Below, piece by piece: positions 1-10,871 of a stretch of DNA of 64,000 nt (positions are counted from its first letter, which is position 1; each line of letters begins with the position of its first letter). The stretch is taken from NCBI GenBank assembly GCA_021396245.1, contig WNYE01000054.1:124001-188000 (forward strand), read 5' to 3'. The stretch is from Sporothrix humicola. Taxonomy: Eukaryota; Ascomycota; Sordariomycetes; Ophiostomatales; Ophiostomataceae. The translations under genes and the position numbers were made by a program. The notes beneath the pieces are model-generated. The model was not told where the DNA came from. It ran no database searches and worked only from the letters and a program-made list of their open reading frames with translations.

Positions 1-1
1 A

Positions 2-991
2 CCTGCCAACCTGGCATCCAAGGGTCTGGCTATCCTAGAAGGCAAATCTGGCGCCCGTCTTGGGTTCCTTCTCGAACAAGATAGAGATGGCGACGAGCAA
101 CTGATCCAAGAGGCTGTCGAGGTGGCTGCTTCAGCTGACATCGCAATTGTGTTCACTGGCCATGACCCGCAATGGGAGACAGAAGGCCGCGATCAAGATG
201 GTTTCAACCTGCCACGTACCCAAGACAAGCTGGTCGAGGCTGTGGCAGCCGCAACCCCACGTGGGAAGACGGTTGTCGTCAACGGCACAGGAACTCCAGT
301 GGCCATGCCGTGGTTGGAAAGTGTTGGTGCTGTCCTTCAATCTTGGTTCCTTGGCCAGGAATGTGGCAATTCTGTGGCCGATGTGTTGACAGGTGTGATC
401 AACCCTGAAGGTCACTTGCCCGTGAGTTTCCCGAAGAACATTGACGATGCGCCTGCACATGGCAATTTTGGAGACGTGCTTGGTGGAATTGTCAACTATA
501 ACGAGGGTGTGTTTGTTGGATACCGGTACTACGACCGTCAGCCTGCCGACAAAGTCAACTTTTGCTTTGGCCACGGGCTGTCATACACCGCATTCGACAT
601 CGGCGACATGACGGTAACCAAGGAAGGTGATAGTGTCACAGCTACTGTTTCTGTGACTAATATTGGCCAAGTGTATGGTGGAGTGGCCCTGCAGCTCTAC
701 ATTGGACGTGCCGAGGGGAGTACCCAGCACTTGACAATACCGCCAGCTCCTGATGCACACCCTGTCAAGACCCTGGTCGCTTTTGAAAAGGTTCGCCTCG
801 AGCTAGGTGCATCTAAGGATGTGACACTCACAGCTACCGTCCGCGACTTTGCCTACTTTGACGTTGGCTCTGACGAATGGCGCGTCGACTCGGGCACCTA
901 CAAGCTCTACTGCGGCCTCTCGTCGAAGGACATTCGTCAGACTGCAGAGATTGAGCTGGGCCAGTTCACGTTTTTAAAAATGGAAATCTAA
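2..991 (+). CDS. GH3 beta-glucosidase, C-terminal part (5' end outside window)
   Basis: The frame is open from base 2, so the gene starts upstream of the window. The visible 329 residues are the second half of a glycoside hydrolase family 3 protein, which releases terminal beta-linked glucose. The (alpha/beta)6 sandwich domain is seen as ADIAIVFTGHDPQWETEGRD, followed by VVNGTGTPVAMPW, QSWFLGQECGNSVADVL and GHLPVSFPK, and then the FGHGLSYTAF motif. A fibronectin-III-like domain fills the end (VSVTNIGQVYGGVALQLYIG through the final FTF). The TIM-barrel with the catalytic nucleophile lies outside the window. No secretion signal can be judged. The neighbour is convergent with a 310-base gap. Family assignment is firm; the exact substrate is not determinable. 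Confidence 0.93.
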   Translation, partial: PANLASKGLAILEGKSGARLGFLLEQDRDGDEQLIQEAVEVAASADIAIVFTGHDPQWETEGRDQDGFNLPRTQDKLVEAVAAATPRGKTVVVNGTGTPVAMPWLESVGAVLQSWFLGQECGNSVADVLTGVINPEGHLPVSFPKNIDDAPAHGNFGDVLGGIVNYNEGVFVGYRYYDRQPADKVNFCFGHGLSYTAFDIGDMTVTKEGDSVTATVSVTNIGQVYGGVALQLYIGRAEGSTQHLTIPPAPDAHPVKTLVAFEKVRLELGASKDVTLTATVRDFAYFDVGSDEWRVDSGTYKLYCGLSSKDIRQTAEIELGQFTFLKMEI

Positions 992-1301
992 GTGACTGTC
1001 TTTCCACTCATATGTTTGTTACGATGCTTTTTGTGTGAAATGTTTGAAAACAAAATCGGTAGAGAGAGAGGCGACGTTCAAATATGAAAGTGGGTCACCA
1101 CTTACACACTTACACGGGAAGCGGCTGGCGGACCTTTGCCGAATGACAGCGGGCGCTAAGTGACACCCGTTTCCTTCCACTCCGGGATAGACAGCCAGTC
1201 GTACCTGCCAAATTCGGGATACAAGACCAACGTCAACGAATGCGAATTGTTTTTTGAAAGCATTAAATATTTAAATTTCCATCCCAATTACTGAACTGGC
1301 A
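992..1301. other. convergent intergenic spacer
   Basis: This is the shared 3' spacer of the GH3 gene and the carboxylesterase. It is AT-rich at its end (about 1262-1285) and holds no coding signal that I could support. Confidence 0.6.
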
Positions 1302-2957
1302 TTACATCGCTTTCTGTGCACTGATGTATTCTTCCCAAAAGGCCCGTGCTTCGGGCGATGCTGTCTGCATGTAGTTGAAATTGCCGCCTAGCTCCAACAG
1401 TGTATTCGGGTTGTCAGTGAGGGACGTCCACTTAGGAATACCGTCCGGTCTGTCTTCTGGCCCATGCCCGTTGGGATTTCCCGTCTTGCAAAAATTGGCC
1501 CAAAGCGTTGACAGCTTATCGCCTAATGCGCGATCTTCTTCGGTCCATGGCCGAATATTGTTGTTGATGAGCGAGTTGAATGTGAAGGCAAACTCGGCTG
1601 AGTGGTAAGCGCCTGTTAGGGGACCTTTGCCATTGGTGTAGCCAGACATCTTGGGCGTTGACATCGGATCAGATTGTTCCCAGTCGTGCCAGTCGGGCGG
1701 TTTATGCGTAAAGTAGTAGCCATAGACAGGCGACTTTGTGTGTTTGTGGTACTCCTTGGTCCAAAGAGAGATATTGATACGAGTGTTGTATCTGGCACTC
1801 TGATTCCAGGCATCAAGCGGACCCTGGCCCTCTTCTTTGTTTGTAGGCTGGTACAACTGCAGGTACTTTTTGACCAGCTCCTCGGAGCCTTTGCTATGGC
1901 TCTGGTCGGGTCCGAGACGACCGCGAACACTCTCGAGTAGATCATCGTAGGTAAATCGTGGTTCATTGTAGACGCCACCTTCATCGCGGTTCTGGCCTGT
2001 AAGCACAGGCACATCATTGCACGGGCCCCGGTTGAATGCCTCGCTGTACTTCTTGGGAAAGACGTGACCATCAAGGACGGCTCTGAACAAGGGTGGCGGG
2101 CCCCATCTTGATGGGTCCTTCTTTAGTGACATAGACACAAGGCGAGGAATGTCCTGGTAGGCACGGAGTGCATCGATGTCGGGAAGACCCAACTCTTTGA
2201 GCACCTCGACTCCTGTTTGTTCTGCCTCAGCCAATGTCCGCCACGATGGTGCCCCTGTAGATGCAGATGGCTCTCGTGGCGAACGTACTCCGGACTGCAT
2301 GATGGCTCCGTGCATAAGACCCTTGGTGAGTGGAGACAGCAATAGAATTTGAGTCTTGGCTGAGCCTGCTGATTGCCCGCCTACTGTCACCCGTCTCGGA
2401 TCGCCGCCAAACTGGGCAATGTTGTTGTGGACCCAGCGGAGCGCCTCGAGAGTGTCGTAGATACCATAGTTGCCGGATGTCTTGTGTGGACTTTCGGCCG
2501 TCAAGTCTGGATGAGCAAGGAAACCAAAGATACCGAGACGAAACGAAGGGACGACAACAATGAGCCCCTTCTGGGCAAGACCGGTGCCGTCAAAATTGGG
2601 GTCAGCCGCGCCGCCTTCACGGAAGCCACCGCCATGGATCCAGAAGAAGACGGCCTTTTTGTCATTTGGGTCGTTATTGGCCGGGCAGAAGACATTCAAG
2701 TAGAGGCAGTCCTCTGACTGTGGCCACCCCTCAAGGACATTCTTGTAGCGAGGGTCCGGTTGGAGCTGCGGGCAGATCGGGCCTGAGGTGTCGCATAACT
2801 TGATGCCGCTCCAAGGTACAACGGGTTGCGGACCTCTCCAGCGGTTTCGGCCGAGAGGCGGTGCTGCATAAGGAACGCCCTTGTAAATTGCGATTGATGG
2901 ATTGATGGGGCTGGCTACCCCCTGAATAAGACCGCCGGTGACTTTGATGGTGGACAT
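1302..2957 (-). CDS. type-B carboxylesterase/lipase family protein
   Basis: An alpha/beta hydrolase of the carboxylesterase type-B (cholinesterase-like) family, hydrolysing carboxylic esters. From the start at 2957 it is 551 residues, normal for the family. The oxyanion-hole segment is FFWIHGGGF. The nucleophile elbow GGQSAGS carries Ser196, the acid is Glu327 in GQNRDEGGVY, and the base is His453 in TGAYHSAEF. The family signature EDCLYLNVFCP is present. The frame also contains an ATG at 3023, but the 22 extra residues are unlike the family, whereas MSTIKVTGGLIQG at 2957 leads directly into the conserved beta-strand. No signal peptide is seen, so it is probably intracellular. It has no introns. 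The upstream DNA carries a cluster of CGGTGAA repeats. Confidence 0.92.
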   Translation of the reverse strand: MSTIKVTGGLIQGVASPINPSIAIYKGVPYAAPPLGRNRWRGPQPVVPWSGIKLCDTSGPICPQLQPDPRYKNVLEGWPQSEDCLYLNVFCPANNDPNDKKAVFFWIHGGGFREGGAADPNFDGTGLAQKGLIVVVPSFRLGIFGFLAHPDLTAESPHKTSGNYGIYDTLEALRWVHNNIAQFGGDPRRVTVGGQSAGSAKTQILLLSPLTKGLMHGAIMQSGVRSPREPSASTGAPSWRTLAEAEQTGVEVLKELGLPDIDALRAYQDIPRLVSMSLKKDPSRWGPPPLFRAVLDGHVFPKKYSEAFNRGPCNDVPVLTGQNRDEGGVYNEPRFTYDDLLESVRGRLGPDQSHSKGSEELVKKYLQLYQPTNKEEGQGPLDAWNQSARYNTRINISLWTKEYHKHTKSPVYGYYFTHKPPDWHDWEQSDPMSTPKMSGYTNGKGPLTGAYHSAEFAFTFNSLINNNIRPWTEEDRALGDKLSTLWANFCKTGNPNGHGPEDRPDGIPKWTSLTDNPNTLLELGGNFNYMQTASPEARAFWEEYISAQKAM

Positions 2958-4317
2958 TGTGGCAAGACGGTGTTGAAGCATATGCATATGGAGTTCTAAA
3001 ACTTCAAGTTGCTGTAATGTCATTTGAAACTTCCCACATACATTGCACGTCTATTAATTGTTTTTATCCACCTCATTGCACCCGGTACCGGCAGTTTGTG
3101 GTGAACCGAGTATCACAGGGTTACGACCGGTGAAACTGGACCGGTGTCGATCGGTGAATCGGTAAAAATGTGGAGAACCTTGCGGTGAATTGCCATTGGC
3201 CTGTCTGTACTGTTGTGACAGCTATCATCTGTGGTAAATGTCACCTGAACTGTCAGCTAGCCTGTGCGACTCTTAATATGTGCCACTGTGAGAAGGCCTT
3301 CGTTTACAATTATTTATGTGCCTGTGCAAGAGATGGTCAGTAGAATTTAAAATATGCACAGCAAAAACCACGTTTTCTGGACCAGTTCTGTACCCCGTGG
3401 GGAAGTGGACAACCGCATGTTTTCGATCCACGAGGGAGCACAGACGATGGAGCTTTCACAAGTAAACTACGGCCCATTTCTCATCCGTATTTCGCTTTCA
3501 ACGGCAATTGCACGCGCGTGGTCTTTACCCCGAGATTCATGGTCTCTTCAATGCATTCGTCACCTTTCTTGGCAACCGTTGAGAGGCGGCGGTTTGCTCG
3601 GCCGCAACCCGCAAACTAGGACCGTTTCTGAAATCGTGGATGATGTAGGTTGTAGTGGGTTAAGTACGAATTGATGTTGTTTCAATTCGAGTCATCCGTC
3701 CGATATTCATACTTGAAGGGTATATGCTTAATTGTCTGTTTTCCTTGAACTTTTTCGCTTAACATTAAGCATACTCGTATTTGGTTCGGCTTGAATTGCA
3801 GCGTTGGCGAGAAGATCGGCACTCGACCCCTGTAATTTCGAGATGTCGTCCCAATTGTGGGCGCGATACTGTGCGTTCAAGGTTGAATTTTGCGGGGAGA
3901 AAACGAGCCAACTTGCGGAGGCATGCGGGGCTTTCCGGGGTGAAGTCTGGCGGAGACGACATGTTGTAGGATTTGGCGTTTTGTCTTCATCTTTTTCAAG
4001 TTGTGGCAAGATTAGACGTCGATCGATGCATGTTCGAGAAGCTCGATCGTAACTGCCTAATAAGTACGACCAAGGAAACGGAGAGACGAAAACAGAATGT
4101 GGAGTTGCCTTCAGCTTGCATCGCACGACAAAACACCGAGATGGCGATGGAGAGAGGCAGGAATAAGCACAGCATTTCCTGGGGAATCTGGGGAATTCGA
4201 GCGCCCGTGATAATCACCAGCGTCGTATTAATACCATGCAGATGCCCGTGATCGACATGCAGAGAGCGAAAAGAAACACCAAACACCAATCATCTCTCGA
4301 CTTTGACAACGCCCATC
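2958..4317. other. intergenic region, divergent promoter of the carboxylesterase and GH78 genes
   Basis: This 1.36-kb stretch separates the starts of two divergent genes. The side near the carboxylesterase holds the palindrome CCGGTACCGG (3082-3091) and a cluster of CGGTGAA elements. Short open frames on both strands show no recognisable protein, and I call no gene. Confidence 0.6.
3128..3189. promoter_or_regulatory. cluster of CGGTGAA-like elements
   Basis: CGGTGAA occurs at 3128, 3152 and 3183, with near-copies CGGTGTC at 3142 and CGGTAAA at 3160, all in the same orientation within 62 bases. CGG triplets are the usual half-sites of Zn2Cys6 regulators. The cluster lies 171-232 bases upstream of the carboxylesterase ATG. 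Function is inferred only. Confidence 0.35.
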
Positions 4318-6900
4318 ATGTTGTGTCGGTCATTCTTGTCTAGCCTCCTCACTCTGGGCCAGGCCATTGGTGCCTTCGCCGCGCCCCAGCACCACCAGTC
4401 ACCACAGCAGTACTCGCCCAAGCTTTATGCTGTTGGGTCAGAGCCCCAGCTCGATGGCCTCCACACGTACAACTTTTTGTCGTCGGTGACGCTCAACAAC
4501 AAGGCGACCAACAATGGCAGCAAAGTGCTCACTCTCGACTATGCCAGCGAAGTGGCCGGCTGGCCGTGGCTCGAGATTTCGTCCGTCAACTTGAAGGACG
4601 GCCCTGTTCAAGTGGAGCTCAAGTACTCTGAGGAGTTCAACGGCCTTAATTCGGCACTTGCTGATGGGCCATGGCTGTACTCGTACGGTTTGATGAACTC
4701 GTTCCGGACTGAGACCTTCAACATCACCAAGCCCGGAAAGATCCAGTCTTATTTCTTGCAAGGTGGCCAGCGGTGGATGTCCGTGACCCTTCTGACGGGT
4801 TCTTCAGTCACGATCCGGTCGGCTGGATTCGAGGCATCGGTCAATGTCATTGAGCCGGAGGACCTGCCCGGCACGTTCTCGTCATCCAACAAGACATTTG
4901 ACGCTGTGTGGGGATTAGGCGCACGCGCGGTCCAGGCATCGTGCATTGACGCCGGCTCGCAGACTTCGCTGTGGGACATTTCCAGCGAGGGCGCCTACAT
5001 CCGTGGCCAGTACCCGGCTGTGACCTCCAAGTCGACGTCGGACTGGAACCTGTACACACTCGAGTTCTCGACCAAGATTGAGACGGGTGGTACTGGATGG
5101 AAGATGGTGACCGGGCCTAGCAGCGGATACGGCGCCTACTTTATCCTGACGTCGGACACGGCCGGCCTTGCTTCTGCTGCTCTAGAGCCCCTGCCCCTTA
5201 ACTCCTTGACGGTCGGCTATGGTTTCTCCATTATCCAGCAGGCGCTACTGCCGTCGGCCAACCCCGAGACGTTTGACGTCTCCAACATGACGATCAAGAA
5301 CGATGTCTGGTACCGCATCAAGACGGTTGTGACGGCTGACCACTGGGCTGTTTATTTGAACGACACGCTGATCGCCGACGTCGACACCACTCCTTTCCAG
5401 GGCGCCGCTCAACAGGTCTGGGGCAGTGGTTCCCTGTCTTCGGGCAGCTTTGGCTTTGGTCCGTGGTACTCGCAGGCTGCGTGGTTCCGCGATGTCAAGT
5501 TGACTGCAGTCAACGGCACTGTCCTCTACACGAACGCTCTGACATCAGATGTCGAGGGCGCCGCCGAGGATACGCTTCTCGAGTATGCCGTGCACGCCAA
5601 CCCCGACTCGGTCTGTCTTGACGGTCCCAAGCGCGACCGCGATGCCTGGATCGGCGACTTTGCCCACACGGCCCGCTCCATTCTTGTGTCGTCTGGCCGT
5701 GTCGACTATATCAAGAGCATGATCGAGCTCGAGTTTACGTGGTCGTCCGTGTCGGGCGAGGGCCACAACCTGGTGCCCATTGCCGCCAGTATCGGTACTG
5801 ACGCTGCCCATGCGTTCGAGTGGTACTCTGGCATCTACGGCGAGGCCGACTACGAGTTCTTCTTCATGGTGGTCATGGGCGAGTACTTTGCGGCGACCAA
5901 CGACACGCAGCTCTTCAATCAGTACTGGGACCAGACCAAGGCGTTCATGTCGGCCGTGATCGACGTCTTTGTGGACACCAACACGCATCTCGTGACGCTC
6001 AACAATGTAGCGGCCAATGGTGGTAGCGGCGGCTTCTTCTTCACGGCCCAAGGCGAGTCGACTGGCACCGCTCCAACGGCCCTGTTTGTCAAGGGCCTGC
6101 GTCTGATGGCCAAGATTTCCACTGTGCTGGGCGACACGGACAGCGCCGACAGCTGGTCTGACCTCGCTCACACCATGACGGACGGCATCAACCTGTCGAC
6201 CTGGACCGGCTCCTACTATGGCGTCTCGCCCAGCAACATGGGCACGTCTGCGGTCCTGGCCACCGCCTTCACGATCCAGGCCGGCGTCGCCACCGACGAG
6301 AGTGCCTCGGGCAGCATCAAAAATTTGGAGGGCAGCTTCCTCAACATAGGCTACAAGGACACCTCCGCCACAGGCAACAGCCTTCAGACTCAGCTCTCGC
6401 CCAACACCCAGGGCTTTTTATTGGAGGCCCTGTTTGAGGCCTATCTGACTCTCAACATCTCCGTCGACGTCGTCCTTCCTGCTATTACGACGTTGACTTC
6501 CACGTACTGGCCTGTCATGGTCAACCAGAACCAGTACTACACGGGCGCCTCGTGGGAGTACACGTACGCCGACGGCAGCCCTGGTATCGGCCTCTTCACT
6601 AGTCTCGGTCACCCCTGGGGCGGTGCGCCCACGTATGTGTACACAAACTACATCTTGGGCATTCGTACAGAGTGGAACGACGACATCAAGCAGTTTGAGT
6701 GGATCTTTGACCCCGTCTACGATGTCGCCTCCGCCCTGGGTCTGACCTGGGCTGAAGGCAAAGTCCCGCTGGCCAGCGGCGGCTCCATTGTCGCCTCGTG
6801 GGAGGCCAACAATGATACCAACGGCGGTTACACTAGCAGTGTCCGTGTTGAGAACAACAGCAATGTCAAGGTCCGTGATGTCACCGAGCAGAAGAATTAG
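4318..6900 (+). CDS. secreted alpha-L-rhamnosidase-like protein (GH78 fold)
   Basis: The 860-residue protein begins MLCRSFLSSLLTLGQAIGAF, a clear signal peptide ending near FAAP, so it is secreted. The C-terminal half has the six-hairpin (alpha/alpha)6 barrel features of fungal alpha-L-rhamnosidases: CLDGPKRDRDAWIGDFAHT at about residue 433, WYSGIYGEADYEFFFMVVM, and GLFTSLGHPWGGAPTYVYTN near the end. The N-terminal half contains beta-sandwich sequence with several N-glycosylation sequons. The expected role is removal of terminal rhamnose from pectin or plant glycosides. A frame extension begins with TTG at 4303; the ATG at 4318 places the signal peptide correctly. There is no intron. Family is confident; enzymatic specificity is not proven. 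Confidence 0.88.
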   Translation: MLCRSFLSSLLTLGQAIGAFAAPQHHQSPQQYSPKLYAVGSEPQLDGLHTYNFLSSVTLNNKATNNGSKVLTLDYASEVAGWPWLEISSVNLKDGPVQVELKYSEEFNGLNSALADGPWLYSYGLMNSFRTETFNITKPGKIQSYFLQGGQRWMSVTLLTGSSVTIRSAGFEASVNVIEPEDLPGTFSSSNKTFDAVWGLGARAVQASCIDAGSQTSLWDISSEGAYIRGQYPAVTSKSTSDWNLYTLEFSTKIETGGTGWKMVTGPSSGYGAYFILTSDTAGLASAALEPLPLNSLTVGYGFSIIQQALLPSANPETFDVSNMTIKNDVWYRIKTVVTADHWAVYLNDTLIADVDTTPFQGAAQQVWGSGSLSSGSFGFGPWYSQAAWFRDVKLTAVNGTVLYTNALTSDVEGAAEDTLLEYAVHANPDSVCLDGPKRDRDAWIGDFAHTARSILVSSGRVDYIKSMIELEFTWSSVSGEGHNLVPIAASIGTDAAHAFEWYSGIYGEADYEFFFMVVMGEYFAATNDTQLFNQYWDQTKAFMSAVIDVFVDTNTHLVTLNNVAANGGSGGFFFTAQGESTGTAPTALFVKGLRLMAKISTVLGDTDSADSWSDLAHTMTDGINLSTWTGSYYGVSPSNMGTSAVLATAFTIQAGVATDESASGSIKNLEGSFLNIGYKDTSATGNSLQTQLSPNTQGFLLEALFEAYLTLNISVDVVLPAITTLTSTYWPVMVNQNQYYTGASWEYTYADGSPGIGLFTSLGHPWGGAPTYVYTNYILGIRTEWNDDIKQFEWIFDPVYDVASALGLTWAEGKVPLASGGSIVASWEANNDTNGGYTSSVRVENNSNVKVRDVTEQKN

Positions 6901-8063
6901 ATGAAAGTTGGCGATGTTTGAATGATTCGTGGTTGTTGCACAGAAATATGAGTAAGAAATGGCCCTACAGTGTACATATTTTTTACTTCGTATATATTTT
7001 CGTCCTGGCATTGTTCAATTTCACGTTAACTGTCCAATTTTGTTATTGGGTTTTTTTTTTTTTTTTTTTTAAAAAAAAAATAATGAATATCAACATTTGA
7101 AAATAAACGAAGAGGGCAACGACGTCAAGAGGAATATTTCATGTGTAGAAAATGGTCGAGACGTTGTGTCAAAACGGTAAACACCCACGATACTACGTCA
7201 CCAGTAAGACGGAAGAAGTGTGGAACGACGACTTGAAGTGAAGTTAGGACTTTGCGTCAGCACTTTGTGTTTTGGTGCCTGTCGAGTGAGCCGGGGATAG
7301 GAACCAAAATTGCGGAGAGCTTCTTCACAGCCCTCGCGGCCATAGGAAAGACGCAGCTCTGTCTTCGACCGAGACGGCCACGATCCATCACGATTACATC
7401 GATCCTTCATGATGGTTAAATAGAGCTTAACTCCAGACTTCAGGGCTTTAATTAATAATTCCAATGCAGGAACTGTCCAAATGGAAACATGCTCTGTCAT
7501 GAAGTTGAAAAGTGGTCGAGATAAAGTGGATCGTCTTACACCAATTACAGGATGCGCTTGTCCTAATTTGGGCAGCGCGCGGTCTTTTAGCTCCATTTTG
7601 ACGGGTTTGTCAGGCACAGCCCGGGGTTATCGCAGTTTGCAAGGCACCACGGAGTCAGAAACGTAAGCATAGAGACGATCAGGGTCGGTGCTCCAGAGAT
7701 TCACGAGTGCCGACGGGTTGATTCCATACAGTGACCAGCGATGTGGAAAGTGTCCGACAAGCCACAATTGGCATGGTTTCAAGCGATGGAGACAATCGCG
7801 AACGGCGCAGATTATTGCCCGACGAGGCGAGGGACCGATACGACATGTTTACATCTAAGCTATATGGGAGGTGTCTCCATTTGGTCTGAAGAACATTGAA
7901 CATAAATAAACTGGACTTCCCACACCTAAAATCAAAATAGACTCTATCATCATCAACAACATAAACAATCAAGATACAATCATCACTCGCACTCCTACCA
8001 TCACTTTTAATCACACATTCTCACACTCACACACAACATACTCACCCAATAGCCTCCTTCATC
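6901..8063. other. intergenic region
   Basis: AT-rich 3' flank of the GH78 gene followed by the 5' region of the NmrA-like gene. It contains a T20/A10 tract and no convincing open frame. The last 100 bases before the ATG are C/A-rich, like a fungal 5' leader. Confidence 0.6.
7051..7080. repeat. T20-A10 homopolymer junction
   Basis: Twenty T followed directly by ten A, 150 bases after the GH78 stop codon. It is self-complementary at the junction and may simply reflect homopolymer slippage in a 3' flank. Confidence 0.8.
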
Positions 8064-9049
8064 ATGTCGAACATTGCAGTCGCCGGCGGCCTTGGCCACA
8101 TGGGCCGCACTATTGTCGAGGTCCTCCGCGAGGAACTTCCTTCGGAGACGACCGTCTTCTCGCTCGGCCGCAAGGCTCCCGAGGACGACGAGCGCAAGAA
8201 GGACTTCCTCGCTGTCGACTACAGTGATGTGGCCCGCACCGCCAAGCTGCTGGCCGACAACAAAGTCGGCACCGTCATCTGCGCCATTGGCGTCCAGGAC
8301 CCGGTCACCTCGGCCGCACAGGTCTCTCTCGTCGAAGCATCCGTCCAGGCCGGCACCGTCACGCGCTTCATTGCCAGCGACTGGGGCTTTGAGCACACCA
8401 AGGAGTAGGCATTTCCTCCCCAGGTAATCTGCCTGCTATACTGCTATACATACTGACCTTTAGCTCCCCCATGTATGCCTTCCGCCACGCGCCCATCGAG
8501 GCCCTCGAAAAGACCAACATCGAGTACACCACCGTCATCAACGGCTACTTTCTCGACTTTTACGGCCGCCCGCACATCAAGACGTACCTGCCGCCTCTGT
8601 CCTTTGCCATTGACATCAACGCCAAGGTCGCCGGCATCCCCGGCACGGGCGACGACATGATCGCGGTGACGTACACGTTCGATGTGGCCCGCTTCGTGGC
8701 CAAGCTGTTGTCGATGGACAAGTGGGACCCCGTGACGTACTGCTACGGCGACCGTCTCACCCTCAACGACATCCTCAAGCTGGCCGAGGAGGCGCGCGGC
8801 GCCAAGTTTGACGTGACATACGACTCGCTCGAGGACCTGCAGCAGAACAAGATCACGGAGCTGCCGATCCACGCGGCCATGTACGCCGTTGCGCCCAAGG
8901 CGCGGTACCAGGCGATCATGGCCATGTTTGGGCGGTGGGCGATTGAGGGCCGGTTCGACGTGCCCGTCGAGAAGTCGCTCAACGCCAAGTTCCCCGATTT
9001 CAAGACGACCAAAGCGGCCGATGTTGTTGGCAAGTGGAAGGGTCACTAA
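8064..9049 (+). CDS. NmrA-like / isoflavone-reductase-type NAD(P)-binding protein, two exons
   Basis: Exon 1 is 8064-8404 and exon 2 is 8464-9049. The 59-nt intron starts GTAGGC and ends CTTTAG with a branch site in ATACTGACC. Splicing joins GA and C to give Asp and a continuous 308-residue protein, the usual family size; without splicing a TAG follows immediately. The N-terminus MSNIAVAGGLGHMGRTIVEV contains the Rossmann dinucleotide motif, and FIASDWGF and the GYFLDFY segment are typical of the NmrA/PCBER group. Members are reductases or redox-sensing regulators of the cytosol and nucleus. It is convergent with the Zn2Cys6 regulator, with 73 bases between the stop codons. The substrate cannot be inferred. 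Confidence 0.88.
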
Positions 9050-9122
9050 GTGATCACTAAGTGATGGGGATGGATTGTTAGTTATAGACTGGATTGTTTG
9101 ACTTTCTGTATTGAATTGACTA

Positions 9123-10871
9123 TTATATAAACATTGGGGTTCGTAGATTTTCCTGAACATCGATTACGTCTTGCGTGAATCCTTCATAGACATCAGCCAG
9201 TTTCCACAATCGCTCAAAGTAGGACAAGGTAGACGCGAGTCCGCCAAAGCGTTGTAGTGGACCGGCTTTGGCCATAATGGCACGGATGGCGTCCCTGTCG
9301 GCCTGCCTCGAGGTGCCGTTGCTAATGATGGACAATGGCCAGATCAGACTTCGTAGCACGGCTGGTGACGAAGCAGCCTCCTCCAAGGCAGGAAGAATAT
9401 CCGCGGGCTTGTACCATGGCGAGGCAGAAAGGTCCCCACGGGCAACTGTGGCTGCAGTCTCACCGTACATCAATGCTGCATGGATCCAGATGCGCCTGAT
9501 CGACTGCTTGTCTTTGGCGTTGTTTGTGTTGGATGTCTCTGGTCTGTAGTACGCTTGGAGGTAGGGCGGTGGTTGTGGTTGTACTTCATCCGGGGACATG
9601 ACAGGTTCGGCTGTAGCCTTTTCAGAGCCTTTGATGAGGCGGTCCATATAGCTGTTGATTTTCCACAGTCGACTGGTAGACGATGACTGCGAAGAGACGA
9701 GGGCAGATATCTCGCCAATCGTCATCAGGACCCAACCCTCGCATCCAACGAAATCTTCGAGAGCAAGCTTGCTACCGTCTCTCGTGTCTTCTCCCAGTTG
9801 CGCAATGAGGTCAGTGTGCCATTTCAGGAGCAGAGGCGCTTGCTTGTAGGTCGTGCTGGACAGAGTGTCCATGTAGAGCAAGACTGCTACTGAAAACCGG
9901 AAAGCGCCTTGATCAGTGTTCCACAGCCGCCAACCCGGGCCTTGAAGTGCTTCCGAGAAGGGACGGTCCAGTGCTGCAATGATGGAGACCAAAGAGCCGT
10001 GCTGCTCCAGCATGTCATTTAACAAGTTGCAGGCCGCTTTGATATGCACGCCCGGCGTTGTCCCGCTATCGGTTGACCCCATGGACATTTCAAAGACTTG
10101 AAGTTGGACAATGTTGACCAGCATATTGGCTTGTTGAACTGGGGTCATGCTTGGAGAACTTGTTGGTGACAGTTTCAAGAGATCACTTTGGACTGCCTTG
10201 ATGGCCTCGGCCATGTGTTTCTCCAAAATGTCCCAAATGTAACGACCACAGACGGTCTTGAGTGTTCGCTCGGGACGAGATGGTAGGCTGTCATTGTTAG
10301 ATGACTGAGTCGCTGACATGACCGTCTTCCCTTGCGTCAAGAGGGCAATAAAGTAGGTCGCCAGACTCATGGCGGTGTGGTAGAGTGGTTTCTGTGTCTG
10401 CAACGTCGCAAGAACCCACGCACGACCGCCTTCAAATATTGTTGGTTGGTAGTGTGGAAACAAAAATGGAAAGACATAGTCGAGGTACATGACGGTAAAG
10501 TCGACCGAGATGTCCGTCAGTGTCGGGGTGTCGAAATGAGCAGCAGACTCTGGGTCGGCATGGCCGCCGGGTGAGCGAGCGGTTGTAGATGCTGGAGTTG
10601 TCGTGGTCAAGGATGCGCCCTCACCTGGTGATGCTCGGCGTCGTTGTTTCTCAACTCTCCGTCTGTCCTGTGACTGTTTGATTTCAGCCCGGACAGCGAG
10701 CGCCTTGCGTTCTTGGAGGCTGCCGCCGTCCAGCCATTCCGGCCTCGACCCGCCGGCATGGCATTGAATCCCGAGCGCAGAACATGTCGTGCAAACTGGC
10801 CGTCTGCGGTCGCATTTCTTCTTCCTCAACCGACATGTCCAGCAGGATGGTTTGTCGGACGCCGGAGGCAT
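9123..10871 (-). CDS. Zn2Cys6 transcription factor with C-terminal fungal regulatory domain
   Basis: This is a 582-residue nuclear regulator. The binuclear zinc cluster is at residues 10-37 (CWTCRLRKKKC then DRRRPVCTTC and IQC; cysteines 10, 13, 20, 27, 30, 37), followed by a basic linker with ALAVRAEIKQSQDRRRVEKQ. The long C-terminal part (about 115-582) looks like the fungal-specific transcription factor domain that follows such clusters. The frame extends to a GTG at 10988, but the first ATG is at 10871 and puts the cluster near the N-terminus as usual. There is no intron. It is divergent from another Zn2Cys6 regulator with 395 bases between the ATGs. Target genes are unknown; adjacent metabolic genes are candidates. 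Confidence 0.9.
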   Translation of the reverse strand: MPPASDKPSCWTCRLRKKKCDRRRPVCTTCSALGIQCHAGGSRPEWLDGGSLQERKALAVRAEIKQSQDRRRVEKQRRRASPGEGASLTTTTPASTTARSPGGHADPESAAHFDTPTLTDISVDFTVMYLDYVFPFLFPHYQPTIFEGGRAWVLATLQTQKPLYHTAMSLATYFIALLTQGKTVMSATQSSNNDSLPSRPERTLKTVCGRYIWDILEKHMAEAIKAVQSDLLKLSPTSSPSMTPVQQANMLVNIVQLQVFEMSMGSTDSGTTPGVHIKAACNLLNDMLEQHGSLVSIIAALDRPFSEALQGPGWRLWNTDQGAFRFSVAVLLYMDTLSSTTYKQAPLLLKWHTDLIAQLGEDTRDGSKLALEDFVGCEGWVLMTIGEISALVSSQSSSTSRLWKINSYMDRLIKGSEKATAEPVMSPDEVQPQPPPYLQAYYRPETSNTNNAKDKQSIRRIWIHAALMYGETAATVARGDLSASPWYKPADILPALEEAASSPAVLRSLIWPLSIISNGTSRQADRDAIRAIMAKAGPLQRFGGLASTLSYFERLWKLADVYEGFTQDVIDVQENLRTPMFI

